From: Holothuria scabra
Taxonomy: Eukaryota > Echinodermata > Holothuroidea > Aspidochirotida > Holothuriidae
Assembly: GCA_037179385.1 (NCBI GenBank)
Contig: CM074181.1
Span: 48,008,394 to 48,072,393 of the forward strand
Reading direction: 5' to 3'
Length of the DNA: 64,000 nucleotides
This document shows positions 50,721 to 61,944 of the stretch, in pieces; the first letter of the stretch is position 1, and each line of letters starts with the position of its first letter. The notes below the pieces were generated by a model, which had not been told where the DNA came from, did not search any database, and saw only the letters and a program-made list of their open reading frames with translations. A program made the position numbers and the translations under genes.

Positions 50721-52124
50721 CATGCCACCGATACCACCAGTGGGAAACAGAGTCTACCTTTTTAAGTAAAAATTGGAATTTGACAGAATTTGCCTATAAG
50801 TCTATTTGTAGGAATTAAAAAAAAATGGCATCACTAATTAAAAAGACCTTGCAGGGACAATCCTTCCCCTTTAAAAATTTTTGAAAAATTGGGTGTCCTT
50901 ATAAGCAATCTGGTGCCACATATGCTATCTTTTGAAGTAAAATCTGTGTTAATAAAGTTAGACTACGTATTTTTAAGAACAAAGAAAAAATGGCATCTGT
51001 GAGGGGGGCATGGCCCAATGGTCTCCCCTTCGCACGCCACTAAGGAAGCCTAATAGTGGCGCGATCACACAGGATATCCTGTGAGAAAGGCAGTCTGTTA
51101 ACCCTTTACCGTTGTTTGGGTCCTTTTGGACCCATGCGGAGAGCTCGGCTGTCACCCATCTTTACTGTTTCACGCGGAGCTCGAAACTGCGAGTAGCTAC
51201 CCCAGAATTCGGTCACAACAACGAGAGAGAATAATTTTAGGTCACGGGGTCAACGGCCTACGGAAGCCGATGCGGGGCGGGCTACGGCCGCTTTTCCGCC
51301 CACTCCCGAGGCGCGCAAATATGCCCGATCGGAGCACAACGGTAAAGGGTTAATCTAAAATATCTGCACCACTCGGCTAAAGGGTCACGTGCCCACACGC
51401 AGAGACAGTGCCATCAGCTTTGCAGTAAACACACTCCACAGGCTTATTTCAAATGTAGAAGGCTACAAGGTACTCATTGTCCATTTATTGTTACACTCAA
51501 AGTGAGCAGAAAGCTATTTTCCCGAACTAGCTTGTAAGCCTCCAAGGATTAGGCTAAGTAACAAAATCTAAGTGTGCCAACGGATCCCGTTAATTCTAAT
51601 TTCTAGATTAACTTTACGTTTATCGTTGGCGATTTTTTCAGCCCCATCCATCGTTATGTACACAGAGTAAAACCGTACATCTACTGCTAGCTTGTAGAAG
51701 AACATAACAACCTCGGGGGTCTACGGTAGTGACTTGTCAGTTTTCACATCCTTTTACTGAATTCCCAAAGTATCCCTGAATAACAGCTTCCTGTGCACTA
51801 AAATGCACTGATCATAACCCCCGTGCGTTTACAAGCACAAGAGAACATTCAATCTGCTACGCGGCGAGGACATTTTTTGTGGAACGCGAATTGGGCCGGT
51901 TCATGCGACACTGACGAAATCTGAGTTAATTTGTTGCATGAAAATATGAATTATGTATGAGAAATGTCTCACAATTTCTCATTCTAACAAAAATTTTGGA
52001 AATTTTTGTGAAATTTTTGTAATAATAACAATATTCATCAAATTTCCCCATTTTCATCAAATTACCCCAAAAATTTTTCCAGGGGGGAAACTTTCCCCCC
52101 GCCCCCCCCCAGTAGCTACGCCAT
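49846..52124. mobile_element. Nested hAT-like element ends (CAGTGGYGTAGCTAGG and CAGTGGCGTACGCAGG)
   Basis: Left-type ends are at 49846 (CAGTGGTGTAGCTAGGATTT followed by a G-run) and 50082 (CAGTGGCGTACGCAGGATTT). Right-type ends, in reverse complement, are near 51042 (AGTGGCGTGCGAAGGGG) and 52124 (CATGGCGTAGCTACTGGGG). They look like opposing ends of two or more nested elements. No matching 8-bp duplication was found, so the pairing is tentative. Confidence 0.4.
51102..51349 (+). mobile_element. piggyBac-type MITE, copy B (TTAA-flanked)
   Basis: A 248-bp element between TTAA (51098-51101) and TTAA (51350-51353), with ends CCCTTTACCGTTGT and ACAACGGTAAAGGG that are perfect 14-bp inverted repeats. 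The GC-rich interior is collinear, in reverse orientation, with copy A at 13092-13342. Confidence 0.9.
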
Positions 52125-55100
52125 GAAATGGTCTTGTATATTTTGGGGAAAACAATAAAACGGAATTGAAAACATGCTAATGTATTTACTCTATTGTGAA
52201 TCTTGGCTAAATTGAATAAAAATTGAATTGATGAAATTGTGTGACTGTCGAAGCTTCCGACTACAAACTATCTTACTTCTATTAAAAGATCCTTTTGAAA
52301 AGATGTCACGTTACAAAGTGGGCTTAAATGAATTTTCTGGCGCACATATGGGATTCTAACACGGCATCATTATAGATTTGAAAAACAAATTACCAGATTT
52401 TCAAAATTATTCCCTAAATTTGGATCTAGGGGAAGGATATAGTACAAACTATTGGTCACCGCGCCTGAACACCCTTCCGTGTGTCCGTTGAATTTATTTA
52501 GCAATTGAAAACAAACGTCCCAGCAATTTTTCAACCTTCGCCAGTATAATTTACCATTTCGGGCATTTTTTTTTCAAGACTGCGGAATGACGTGGGGACG
52601 AGGAAAACCTCTTTTTTGCACAAGCTACACGAATTTGTCGCAAATTTTTGTTATGATTTTTATTTTCCATAAAAATGTTATTTTAAACGTTAGAGCGTTT
52701 TCTGTTTAAGGGGCAAAGATTAAAATACTAAAAGTATTAAAATACTAGCTTTTTTCGGTCATTGTATAACACGAGATTTAAAAAAAAAAAAACTTAAGAA
52801 TGGTTGTTTCCTTCAAGTTGCAGGTTTACCAAATGTAGCGACTTTTTATCTCTTTGATTTTTCGGATCACTTACCGTTACTATGATATTTTTCTTTTTTC
52901 CGACAAATGTTTGCAAGAATACGGATGTTCGACCATTTCGGGCATTGATGGTGTGAAAACTGTCAAGTAAAACTTAAGATTAGTACTGTAGCGTTTCACT
53001 TTGCCTAAAAGTGTAGCGAATTTTTGGAATCTTGTCAATTTTTCATGAAAATTTTACTGCGACTTCGAGGTTTTTTTCCTTTGTCGGGCATAACTTTTTT
53101 AAGATTTCGGGCACGAGGAGGAATTTCCTGAAATCCCATGCCGTTTATCGGAAGCTTTTTCAAATTCCTGCCCAAATTTTCCACGAATTCCTGCCCGAGT
53201 TGTAGATTTTGCGGATATTTGGGGGAAGTCTGCTCCACCCCCCTCGTACATAACTGACTGCACATAACTAAAATCAGTTCTATACAATGGTAGTTTTTAC
53301 CTGTTCATTTTTAAAGCGCTAATGAAATATATGTTTTTTGACTGTTTGGTGATGAAAAGTCAGTGGTATTTTATTTACATACAATTTTATCACCGTTGTT
53401 TAGAATGGATAATTACATTGCTTTTCGAGCTATCATTTTGTTGTCTTCCAGATTTAAACTTAGCATTTGAAAATATTATTCTTTTGCCCCCCCCCCCCCC
53501 CTCCCACACCGCCCCTTTCTTGAAATAATTGGCAAAATGTGTTTAAGTGAGATACTCCCTCTTTCAAGTACGGTTTTAAGTATTTGCTTTAATTAGAGGT
53601 TACAAAAACGGTAAAGAGAGAGACCAACAAAAGAGAACAAATAACAAGAGGGAAAATTTAGCCAATTGTTAAAAGCATATCCATGACCAAAATACATCGA
53701 CTTCAAAATGCGCAGAACAATTCCCATTATTAAAGAGGTGGAAATTGTATCTCAGAAGCAAATAGCGTTCAGAAGACAGTCATTTTCAAAGAACTGCATG
53801 TTTTCTCTTTAGATATCATAAATTTACACAGTAGTAGTTAGACAAAGTTTTACCGCCCAGTTTCATACCAATTGGTTCAAGTCGAGCCGGCACTGCCTTT
53901 TTCCAGTTGGGGATCACTGCCTTGTTTTTCTGACTCCATTGCTTACGCTGAGCACCAAGCACAAAGACAGTTTCTTTGTTACAAAACTGTATTACATTGC
54001 GCCTTAATTGAAAGGTCTACCATTCCAACCAGCAAAATCAAGCAGATCGTCTAGACGACCGACGTTTGTTGAGGTTACACACTTTATCAACCTTTGATCT
54101 TATATGCCCTTTTAAACGAGGTTGGAAGGATTTCTGGCTTTCCTTTCCCAAACTTCAAATGTCTGGAGCTTACCTTGAAGAAATTTCGGAAATGTTTGAT
54201 TTGATGAGGTAAAATGAAGATTTGCCTTTCGTGCAAGCAAACTTAGAATTTCCTGTAAGGGGAGGGACGGACGGAAGCTAAAAGGGACTTCTACTTTACG
54301 GATTGAGGATCCCCGAAAAATTGGATAATTACCCGCGAATGGGATACGGTAGTAATCAAGAACGTGGGCCAATCATACTAGTGTAGGCAATAGCCTCCCT
54401 TCCCTGAAGTGAAATGTATTTCACTTAAGTGGAAGTCAGTTTCACTAAAGTAAAATTTATTCCAGATAAGGGTTAGTCATGGTTTTCGTTGTACCCTTGT
54501 TGGGGTTCAGGGGAAGTACCTGGTTGGGTACACGCGGGAGAAGTTTGCGGAATTTCTGGCACTTCGGCATCTCCAAATAAAAACATTAGTCTCAAGATAT
54601 GTATACTTTGGTTTCAAATCTGACTGGGGAAACTGGGAGGCAGTGTTCACCAATTTGGCTAGTGCAACAAAATTCCCTTCATTTGGCGGGTTTTCATATT
54701 GATCGGCGCCCGAAAATCATTTTGCGGCCTGGGTATTAGGTCAAACATGAAGGCTGTGTTCACAACATAGCAAAAAAAGCGTCTACCAAACGAAGCCAAC
54801 AAGCTCCAGCACTAAGTCCAATACTGAATTTTAGCGATGGAGCTCGCGCATAAGAGCTCCGTCACAATACATGGTTACTCTTCGAAACCAAATCACACAC
54901 TGAGGTCCGAAACCTTCCACGCTTTCTCTCACGTAATAACGAAGTGTAGTGGAACGGCGAGGAAGAATTGTCTATTTTAAGTGACATCAAAACCAGTCAG
55001 TTTCCTTCGCAACAGAGCTTACGATGTCATTCTCATAAGTTTGGCATCTTTTGTGGCGTATGGCGCCAACTTTTGATCTGGCAACCCTGTTGGGAGGTAG

Positions 55101-55215
55101 AAAACCTCCCCACAGGGTTTCATGCCCCCTCCCCTTGCAGAAGTAACTATATGTGGGTATATGTGTTGTGTAGTAAATACTCCATCGACATGTGCAGGTC
55201 ATGTCATGCAAAGTG
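51360..55215. other. Intron of gene B, no supported exon
   Basis: Includes a C-run at about 53487-53500 and several decayed repeat fragments. I found no further phase-1 exon on the minus strand. Confidence 0.45.
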
Positions 55216-55223
55216 ATACTTAC

Positions 55224-55373
55224 CCGCTGGGCGTGGATTGATTTGTTGATTTTCCTGTTGATTTCCATTACATAGTTTTTGAACCTTTCGACAAGCAGCA
55301 GCCTTCCCTTTGTCACATTGCTTCTGGAATTTACGGCAATTCGGAGCAGGTTTGTTGCCTTTATCCTTTTTGG
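55224..55373 (-). CDS. Gene B, middle exon: basic four-cysteine segment
   Basis: A 150-base exon between acceptor ACCATTTCAG and donor CAGCGG|GTAAGT, phase 1 on both sides. It encodes about 50 residues: a Lys-rich start (KKDKGNKPAPN), then C-x6-C-x7-C-x6-C spaced as in an antiparallel helical pair held by two disulfides (CRKFQKQC and CRKVQKLC), then an Asn/Gln-rich linker (GNQQENQQINPRP). I do not recognise the domain family. It joins upstream to the leader exon at 59079-59136 (giving Ala) and downstream to the Kazal exon at 49269 (giving Gly), keeping one frame of 268 residues. Confidence 0.75.
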
Positions 55374-55489
55374 CTGAAATGGTTTAATACATTGATACAT
55401 CTAGAGATAAAATCATATTGCAAATTTAATAGAAACATGTCCATGCATTTCATTTACGAAATATCATATCAGTTACCTAAAGGACTAGT

Positions 55490-55790
55490 CCTCTCAGACC
55501 GAAATAAAATTTTTGTAGTAGTCCACAAAAATTCTCAATTGGTGCAGATCTTTGTCTGACAGCTAGTTCAAAAATACAGAGTATCGCAGGGCATATTTCA
55601 CAGCACGTACTAGCTCGAGAGTGCTTCGATTACGGTACATATTGGGGTCTTGCATACTCACCCTGAAGCAATAAACTGAAATTGTGTCTGAAGGAGGATG
55701 GGTATTAGACAGTGGGAGGGGCTCAAGTAAGTAGGTAAGGAGAATTGGAACTGTTTGGGGTGAGAGAGTTAGGCCTTTAAGCATTAAACT
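55490..55790 (+). repeat. R300 dispersed repeat, copy 5
   Basis: A well-preserved copy: GTAGTCCACAAAAATTCTCA, TTGGGGTCTTGCATACTCAC, CCTGAAGCAATAAACTGA, and GGAGAATTGGAACTGTTTGG. It lies in the first intron of gene B. Confidence 0.7.
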
Positions 55791-56638
55791 GCATGAAACT
55801 ACTGCATATTTATCTCAGCCATCTTCTTTGACGCTGGGAAGGGTTCACCCCTCCCCCTTTGGGCCACAGGACAGTGGTCAGTTAAATTAAATTGTCATCC
55901 CCTTAATTGAAACTTCCTGATACGTCCTAACGATCAAAAGTTATTAGAACTACCATCCTCAATTAAAATATAAATGAAATCGCTTTAGGTGAAGGTAATA
56001 CGACGATGGCAAATTTTTCATTTATCCTTTGTTTAAAGTTTAGGTATTGTAGCAGACCACCAAATATGGTGTTTTCTCTTTGACACATTAAGGGATATAT
56101 TGTATTTTTTTTACAGAAAATTATATTTAAAATAATATTTGAGTCTGAGTGGAAACTTATTCAAAATAAAGCAGTGCGATACCATTCCTTTCAATGTAGT
56201 AGATTTCTCATAGATACGGCCATTTGTTGCTCAAAAGTAATTTGTCCTCCCAAACGTTGAAAAAAAATAAATGGTGCCACATCCCGCGAAATCACTTAAT
56301 GTGAGGAAATGAGGTCAGGGCCGTAGCCAGGGCGCGTCGTTTGGGGTGCACAACGAATTAGTGAACGCTGTCCGGGGCGGGGGTCTAAGGGAAGGGTCTT
56401 TGGAAAATGTCTGCCTATTTAAGAGAGCTTAGATGCAAAATGGTGGACTTTCTGACATAAATTAACTGTCACAGATGACACAGTGGCATGATAAGATATG
56501 TGCGGTACCAGTAGGTTCTTCAAGTTGTTTGTGTGTGTGTTCCGTTTTTCCATAGCAATAATATTTCAATCCATACTTTGAATTGTTTGGGGCACGTCCC
56601 CTCACCCCCGCACCTCCGTGGTTACGTGCCTGAATGCA

Positions 56639-56688
56639 GTTAGTTGGTTAGTTGGTTAGTTGGTGGGTTTCTTAGTTAGTTTGATGAG
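56639..56688. repeat. TTAGTTGG simple repeat
   Basis: Short tandem runs of GTTAGTTG. Confidence 0.8.
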
Positions 56689-57039
56689 ATTTAAATTTGA
56701 AGATACACCCAAAACGAATGTGTTATATACTGTCAACTATACGAAAAGGTAAAGTTGAAAAACGGTTTCAAATACGGGTCAGGTTCGGATTCAAAAACAG
56801 TTCAAATAACGTGCAGGTTTTTTCGTCTCTGACGACAGACAGAAAGTACCGTGGGCACATTCCACAATCTCTAGCACAGGAGGCTTGAAAAGATAAAGCT
56901 ACAAGTTACAACTGAGGTGTAATGTTGAGACCGAATGGTTTTATAATTAATAGTGCTGCTTATTTTTGCATGTATGATGGTGCAAGTTAAGGGGTAAGTT
57001 TTAGCAAGAATTTAATTTTTACACGTGAAAGAAGAACCA

Positions 57040-57260
57040 AATCGTGGTGAAATTTCCATTCAAATCGGACATGTACTTCTCGGATGTATCAGCAAATGAA
57101 GTTACTAGATTTGTGTTCCAAAGTGAACTTCTGGGCAGCAGATATTATATAACTTCCTTACATTGACAAGGAATGCTTTGCTTCCATTTCTTTTTCAGAC
57201 TGTTGTGTTGACCTTGACGTTAATAGGAACAGGACCTCAATGGGGATCGAAAGCTTGAAA
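57040..57260 (+). repeat. Dispersed repeat family F2, reference copy
   Basis: The best-preserved copy. It shares GTGGTGAAATTTCCATTCAA, TAGATTTGTGTTCCAAAGTG and TTGACAAGGAATGCTTTG with 38600-38770 (-), and weaker words with 20090-20345. Confidence 0.7.
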
Positions 57261-57524
57261 AGTTCTCATGCCACTAATGCAATCACGTTTTGATAATACG
57301 TGACTGCTGAAGAGAAAATAGGCTGTAATGTTTAAAGAAAAACAAACCACGGTCCATTAATGTGAGGATATGGTGTCATATATGCTTGATTGAAGTTCAC
57401 TGTTTATTGAAAATGTGACAACTTTACTTGCTCATATCTTGAGAACCACACATCGGATTTTAAAACAAATCGCACCAAAATGCTTAAAATAAGTACCCCT
57501 CTAACATACCTTAACTTGATCTGC

Positions 57525-57564
57525 CAGGGAGTTGCAACAGATGCAACTCTGTTGCAATTCCCTG
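57525..57564. repeat. 17-bp hairpin
   Basis: CAGGGAGTTGCAACAGA, a 6-base loop, then TCTGTTGCAATTCCCTG pairs with a single mismatch (G-T). It is isolated and its function is unknown. Confidence 0.85.
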
Positions 57565-58633
57565 ATCAGTATGACTTTAAACCCTTATTTAAAGTACACT
57601 CATTGCAAAACTTGATGTTTCAACGTATAGAACCAATAAGTTATCAAAGAGAAGACCGGAAGAATAAATTAGATGCAACATTTTTGTCTGCGCAAACTTC
57701 CACAAAATGTACACCCTTAACATATTAAAACTTGATATGACCTTAAACCCTTCCTTTAAATGCAATATTTCCATTTATTAACAGTTTCCTGTTAAATATC
57801 AGATGAAATCATTTCAATATCCTGACCAGGATCGAGCTGTATCCAATTCAAAGTTCAATGCTGAACTAATTTACCACACCGATGCAAAAATAATGGTGTG
57901 AAGGAGTTGCAGTTTAAAATATTTTTTTATTTTTACAAAAAAAAAAACTACAACAATTATCACTTAGAAAGTTAATAGCTCTCCATTTGGTATATGGTAT
58001 TGGTCTTTTAAAGAAGAATGTTTTGACTTCATTGATAAATTCTCCAGGAAACAGTAATGAAGCAAATAGAGTGTCCTGTATGTGAAGACTGAAAAAGGAG
58101 TACTATTATCCTACGTTTGGAAGTCTACAATTAATTTTTGATGTCACAAATTTGCTTATTGATTTCACAAGATAAAAATGCAAAATAAAACTTACCATGT
58201 TCAATTGTCATTTTTATGTGCCTTGCATGTGGAACATTTATGGTTATTTACACTAAATATCATCGTACATCAGTCGCTTGTCACCATACCTTTACGTAAC
58301 AATTATCAATTCTCATACAAATTGAATTGATTAAAAGACTTCACATCGGCCATTGAGCTATTGCCATCGTCACGTCAATAGATAATTAATTGTGTGGTGA
58401 AGTTTGAAGAGTGTATGTATCATTCGTTTTTAAATGTTCAAATACGTGTGACAGGATTGTACACCATAAGAATTAGCTGTCATTAGTTTAGCAGGGGCGC
58501 TGTAGCATGAACAAAATCCGGGGTTATATTATCCATAACCTTGTTTATAATTAGTATTTTTGACGTTACCCCATTTTATGATTTGGAAATGGATTACAGT
58601 AGTGCGGAAACAAGACTTTTTCTTAAGTCCTCC

Positions 58634-58817
58634 CAGTGTTGCAATCGAGTCACTAGATTATGACTCGAGTCACCAGCTTTCAAACTTTAAAGTGACTCCA
58701 GTCGAGTCATTAACTCGAGTCACTGTACTATTTCAATGGGGAAATTACTCCTGAATTCTATCGAGTCACTGTCATTTTGAGAGGAAGTGACTCGAGTGGT
58801 GACTTGTTACAACACCG
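58634..58817. mobile_element. hAT-type MITE with perfect 8-bp target duplication
   Basis: Ends CAGTGTTGCAATCGAGTC and, from the right in reverse complement, CGGTGTTGTAACAAGTC. The flanks are identical, AGTCCTCC at 58626-58633 and 58818-58825. The interior is made of GACTCGAGTCAC-type words. It is a 184-bp relative of the 749-bp element at 37156-37904. Confidence 0.9.
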
Positions 58818-59078
58818 AGTCCTCCCGACCCTCTGGCAAAAGGCCGTTCGGCGAAACCAAAACTTCCACTGCTTCCCGAAGAAGCTATGACGTCCACTGG
58901 AGGACAATACGTGACCAACCTCACGGCCCTCAGACCGTTTATATGATTGGTCTGTCATGTATAGCTCTATTTTTAGCAACACTTTGCGAATAGAAACGTT
59001 AGTAATTTAGTGTCTGGGAAAACACAATGAAATCCTAACGCAAACAGTCAATGCAAGGAAAGCAATATTTACCCGTAC

Positions 59079-59136
59079 CTTCTACACATAGTGAAGCCAG
59101 TATCAGAACAGTGGCGATTACAATAAACACCCTCAT
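59079..59136 (-). CDS. Gene B, first coding exon: signal peptide
   Basis: Acceptor CTTCTTTCTTTTCAATTTAG directly precedes ATG-AGG, and the exon ends GTAGAAG|GTACGG in phase 1. It encodes 19 residues plus one base: MRVFIVIATVLILASLCVE. This is a typical secretory leader, with probable cleavage near Ala-Ser-Leu-Cys or at the exon end. The strong polypyrimidine acceptor at the ATG implies an upstream non-coding exon. Together the three exons encode a secreted 268-residue protein. The organisation is shared with the exon at 33964-34015. Confidence 0.75.
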
Positions 59137-59540
59137 CTAAATTGAAAAGAAAGAAGAAAAAATGTCATTACGTCAGCATGCTCCTTTTCGATAAATTCAT
59201 TTTAACACTCTTTGTTGAGCAGTACACATTTATTTGGTTCGAGCGTTCACATACAGGTCTAGATTATTGTTGTTCTCAGGATAAACCTTTTTTTTTTTTC
59301 AAAATCCTGGTTGGGGTTCCTTTTTACGTAAGGTTTACTGGACACGTGACATTTGACTACTTTCCTACCCGAAGTCAGAATTACAAGAAAACGCCCAAAA
59401 GGTGTCATTTTGGAATAACATGTGTAGTCTATTTTTAAGAAATTGATTTGTCTATTAATGCGATTTGCTCTCTAGTCTGGACGAATAATACCACTGTTTC
59501 ACTTTTTGGTGCAAACAAGACTTTCCCTGGGCATGCATGC

Positions 59541-59761
59541 ACTCTTACAAAATAGTCAATTTGACAATTGCTTTGGTCAACTATGCGTTTACCCAAACTA
59601 TGGTCAAACTGTTACAGCTAGCTTAGGTCAAAAGTAACCAAATTTTGGTCAAAAACAGACCATTAATGTTAACTGGTAACTTTTGACCATGATGGTTTAA
59701 ATCAACAATTTGATCATATTCTGGGTAGGTTTACATAGCTGACCATACTGTGTTTAGAATG
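59541..59761. mobile_element. MITE-like element of TGGTCAA words, copy 1
   Basis: Begins CACTCTTACAAAATAGTCAA and closes with a loosely complementary ACCATACTGTGTTTAGAATG. The interior reiterates TGGTCAA/TTGACCA words (for example AACTATGGTCAAAC and TAACTTTTGACCATGATGG). Confidence 0.5.
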
Positions 59762-59769
59762 CAGTATGT

Positions 59770-60735
59770 CATGACATGCAAACTCGATTAGAAAAAGTGA
59801 AAACCACGACCGTACACACATCGGGACAGTGGGAGCGTCCATCCCCTCCCCCCACCATGTCATATACTGAGTAAATCGTGCAGATGTTTTGTCTCCTTTG
59901 TAGGACGCTAAATTCGTTAGAGGTTAAATGCTATTTTGACTCTGGATCCAAGATGAGGGCGCTCGTCAACTAGTCTGTACGTACACGAATATCTCTTTCA
60001 ATACTTTAGAAATAAATTAAAAACTATTATAGAAATAAATTTTGAATAGGCCTACATATCGAGGGCGTTTTCACAATCGTTCTTGTACAGACGTTGTATG
60101 GAGAGTACAACTACTGTAGTACTAACAATACCCTTGAGAGCAAGACTATGTGCAGTCCAGCAAAAATCCCCACCATCCCTACGTAAAAACATTTCCGTAC
60201 GGCTACGGTTTGATTCCTTCACATTGGATGAGTATAGTTCCGTTTAACTTGGCTTCGATACATCTCCGAAAGTACCGAGGGGTTCACCATTTACCAAGAG
60301 GCCTACCCATCGGGGGGGGGGGGGGTCTTGTGTTGGTGTGACCCTCCTCGTTGAAAAATTTTCTGTATTTGGCTATGCCTGTGTGGATATGGCGCTACAT
60401 TTAACCGAAAAACTGTCTGTTTACTCAAACAAATGGGCAGATTTATTTAACGTTGGAAAAACAAAAAGGGAACTTTCCTTATATAGGCCTACCCTTTTCA
60501 GACGGTAAAAATTACAGCTACTTTAATTTGTTACCCCCTCGATTGAATCTCAAAAGAATGGAATTTTTGGTTTTAAAAGTTTAAAAAAGAGGAGTTTAAT
60601 GTATCTAGATGGCAAAAGGAAATATATTATGGCATCTTTTCAAATGAAGTGCCATTTCACAATCTGGAACCGCAGATATCATTGCCTACCGGCCTAGTCT
60701 AAATCCAAAATCGGGGATCTTATTAGTTGATGTTC
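59770..60735. other. Intergenic, no supported gene
   Basis: A poly-G run of about 14 bases lies near 60312-60325. No exon or RNA gene was recognised. Confidence 0.5.
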
Positions 60736-60738
60736 AAT

Positions 60739-60925
60739 CACTCTAAAAAGACTATGGTCGATTTGACCATTACTATACGCACCTGCCTAAGCTATGGCCA
60801 AATTGATAACCAAATACAAAGTCAAAATGACCAATTTTCTGGTTAAATATGACCATAAAATGGTAACTTTTGACCATAATTTGGGACAAATATTTGACCA
60901 TCGTTTGTGGCGGTGCATAGTTGAA
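60739..60925. mobile_element. MITE-like element of TGGTCAA words, copy 2
   Basis: Begins CACTCTAAAAAGACTATGGT. It shares the interior words TAACTTTTGACCATAAT and TTTTCTGGTTAAA.TGACC with copy 1. The right end is less clear. Confidence 0.5.
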
Positions 60926-61699
60926 CACAGGGATTTAGAGTTCGTCTTCCAAAAAGTGCAATAACGAAAGAAATCACATAAAATATAACATGGTAGATAA
61001 AACGTTACTTTTCATAAGTCAGAAGTTCTGATGAAAGAAAAACGATTGCAAAATCAATCAAAATGTGTTTGAAAATATTGATTGACGGCTTATTTAGCTC
61101 AGGCGAAAGGGATGTGCAGAATTTTCTCAATTCACCCCCACCTCCCCACCTCCCACCCCCCCCCCCCAAAAAAAAACAATACCATGAATCGCTCCATTCT
61201 TACACCCTAGGTTCATCGTTACTGACAGTATGTTGCGAATTCCATTGAAAATTGATCTTGAAGTAAAACTGACGATATCAACGGTTAAGGAACACGAAGT
61301 GTTCAATATTCTATATTTTAACTCTTAATTAAAAGTTTCAGTTGCTATCATTTTGGAAAGTGGGGGAACCGTTTGGCAATGCCCCTCTCCCTTCCAAAAG
61401 GTGTCACCCAACCCTTTTGATTCAGGCCCATGCCTTGAAGGAACGGGTGATATTTGTGATTCTGCAGGATGGTGACATTAAAGTTGCACTGAGATAGGTA
61501 GACTTGCGTAACTACAAAGTAGTTTACCTTCGATGGTTTTCCCCCGCGTTCCTAGCTACGTGGCATTCGAGATGAATAATGATTTGGCGTCCCTCAAAAC
61601 AAGCGCATTTGTCGTTGCAGCAACGTACAAAGAACGCAAATTTGTTAGAGACGAGAGCCAGTGAGGAACTGCAGTAAGAAGTGCTGACCATTGCCAGTA

Positions 61700-61938
61700 C
61701 ACTCCAAAAAATAAAAAAGGGGGAAATTTCACTCCTTCAAAGAGTTGAGGGTTTAAATTTCACTCCAAAAGGGCAAAAATTTACTCAAAGTAGCCGAAGT
61801 TTCACTCCTGATGGAGTGCACATAGAAACGACTCTTTAGAAAAAGAGATTCCCCAAGGCAATCCTTGAAGAGTGAGATTTCACTCTTCTTGGAGTAATTT
61901 TCACTATTCTTGGAGCGGATTTCACCATTTTTGGAGTG
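61700..61938. mobile_element. MITE-like element of TTTCACTCC words
   Basis: The 11-bp terminal repeats CACTCCAAAAA and TTTTTGGAGTG enclose a 239-bp segment in which TTTCACTCC / GGAGTGAAA words recur about ten times. No clear target duplication was seen. Confidence 0.6.
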
Positions 61939-61944
61939 AATAAG

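Noticed and set aside
49846..52124. A single intact hAT element spanning the whole interval
   Set aside because: Opposing ends exist, but flanking 8-mers do not match and other ends lie inside, so nesting is more likely.
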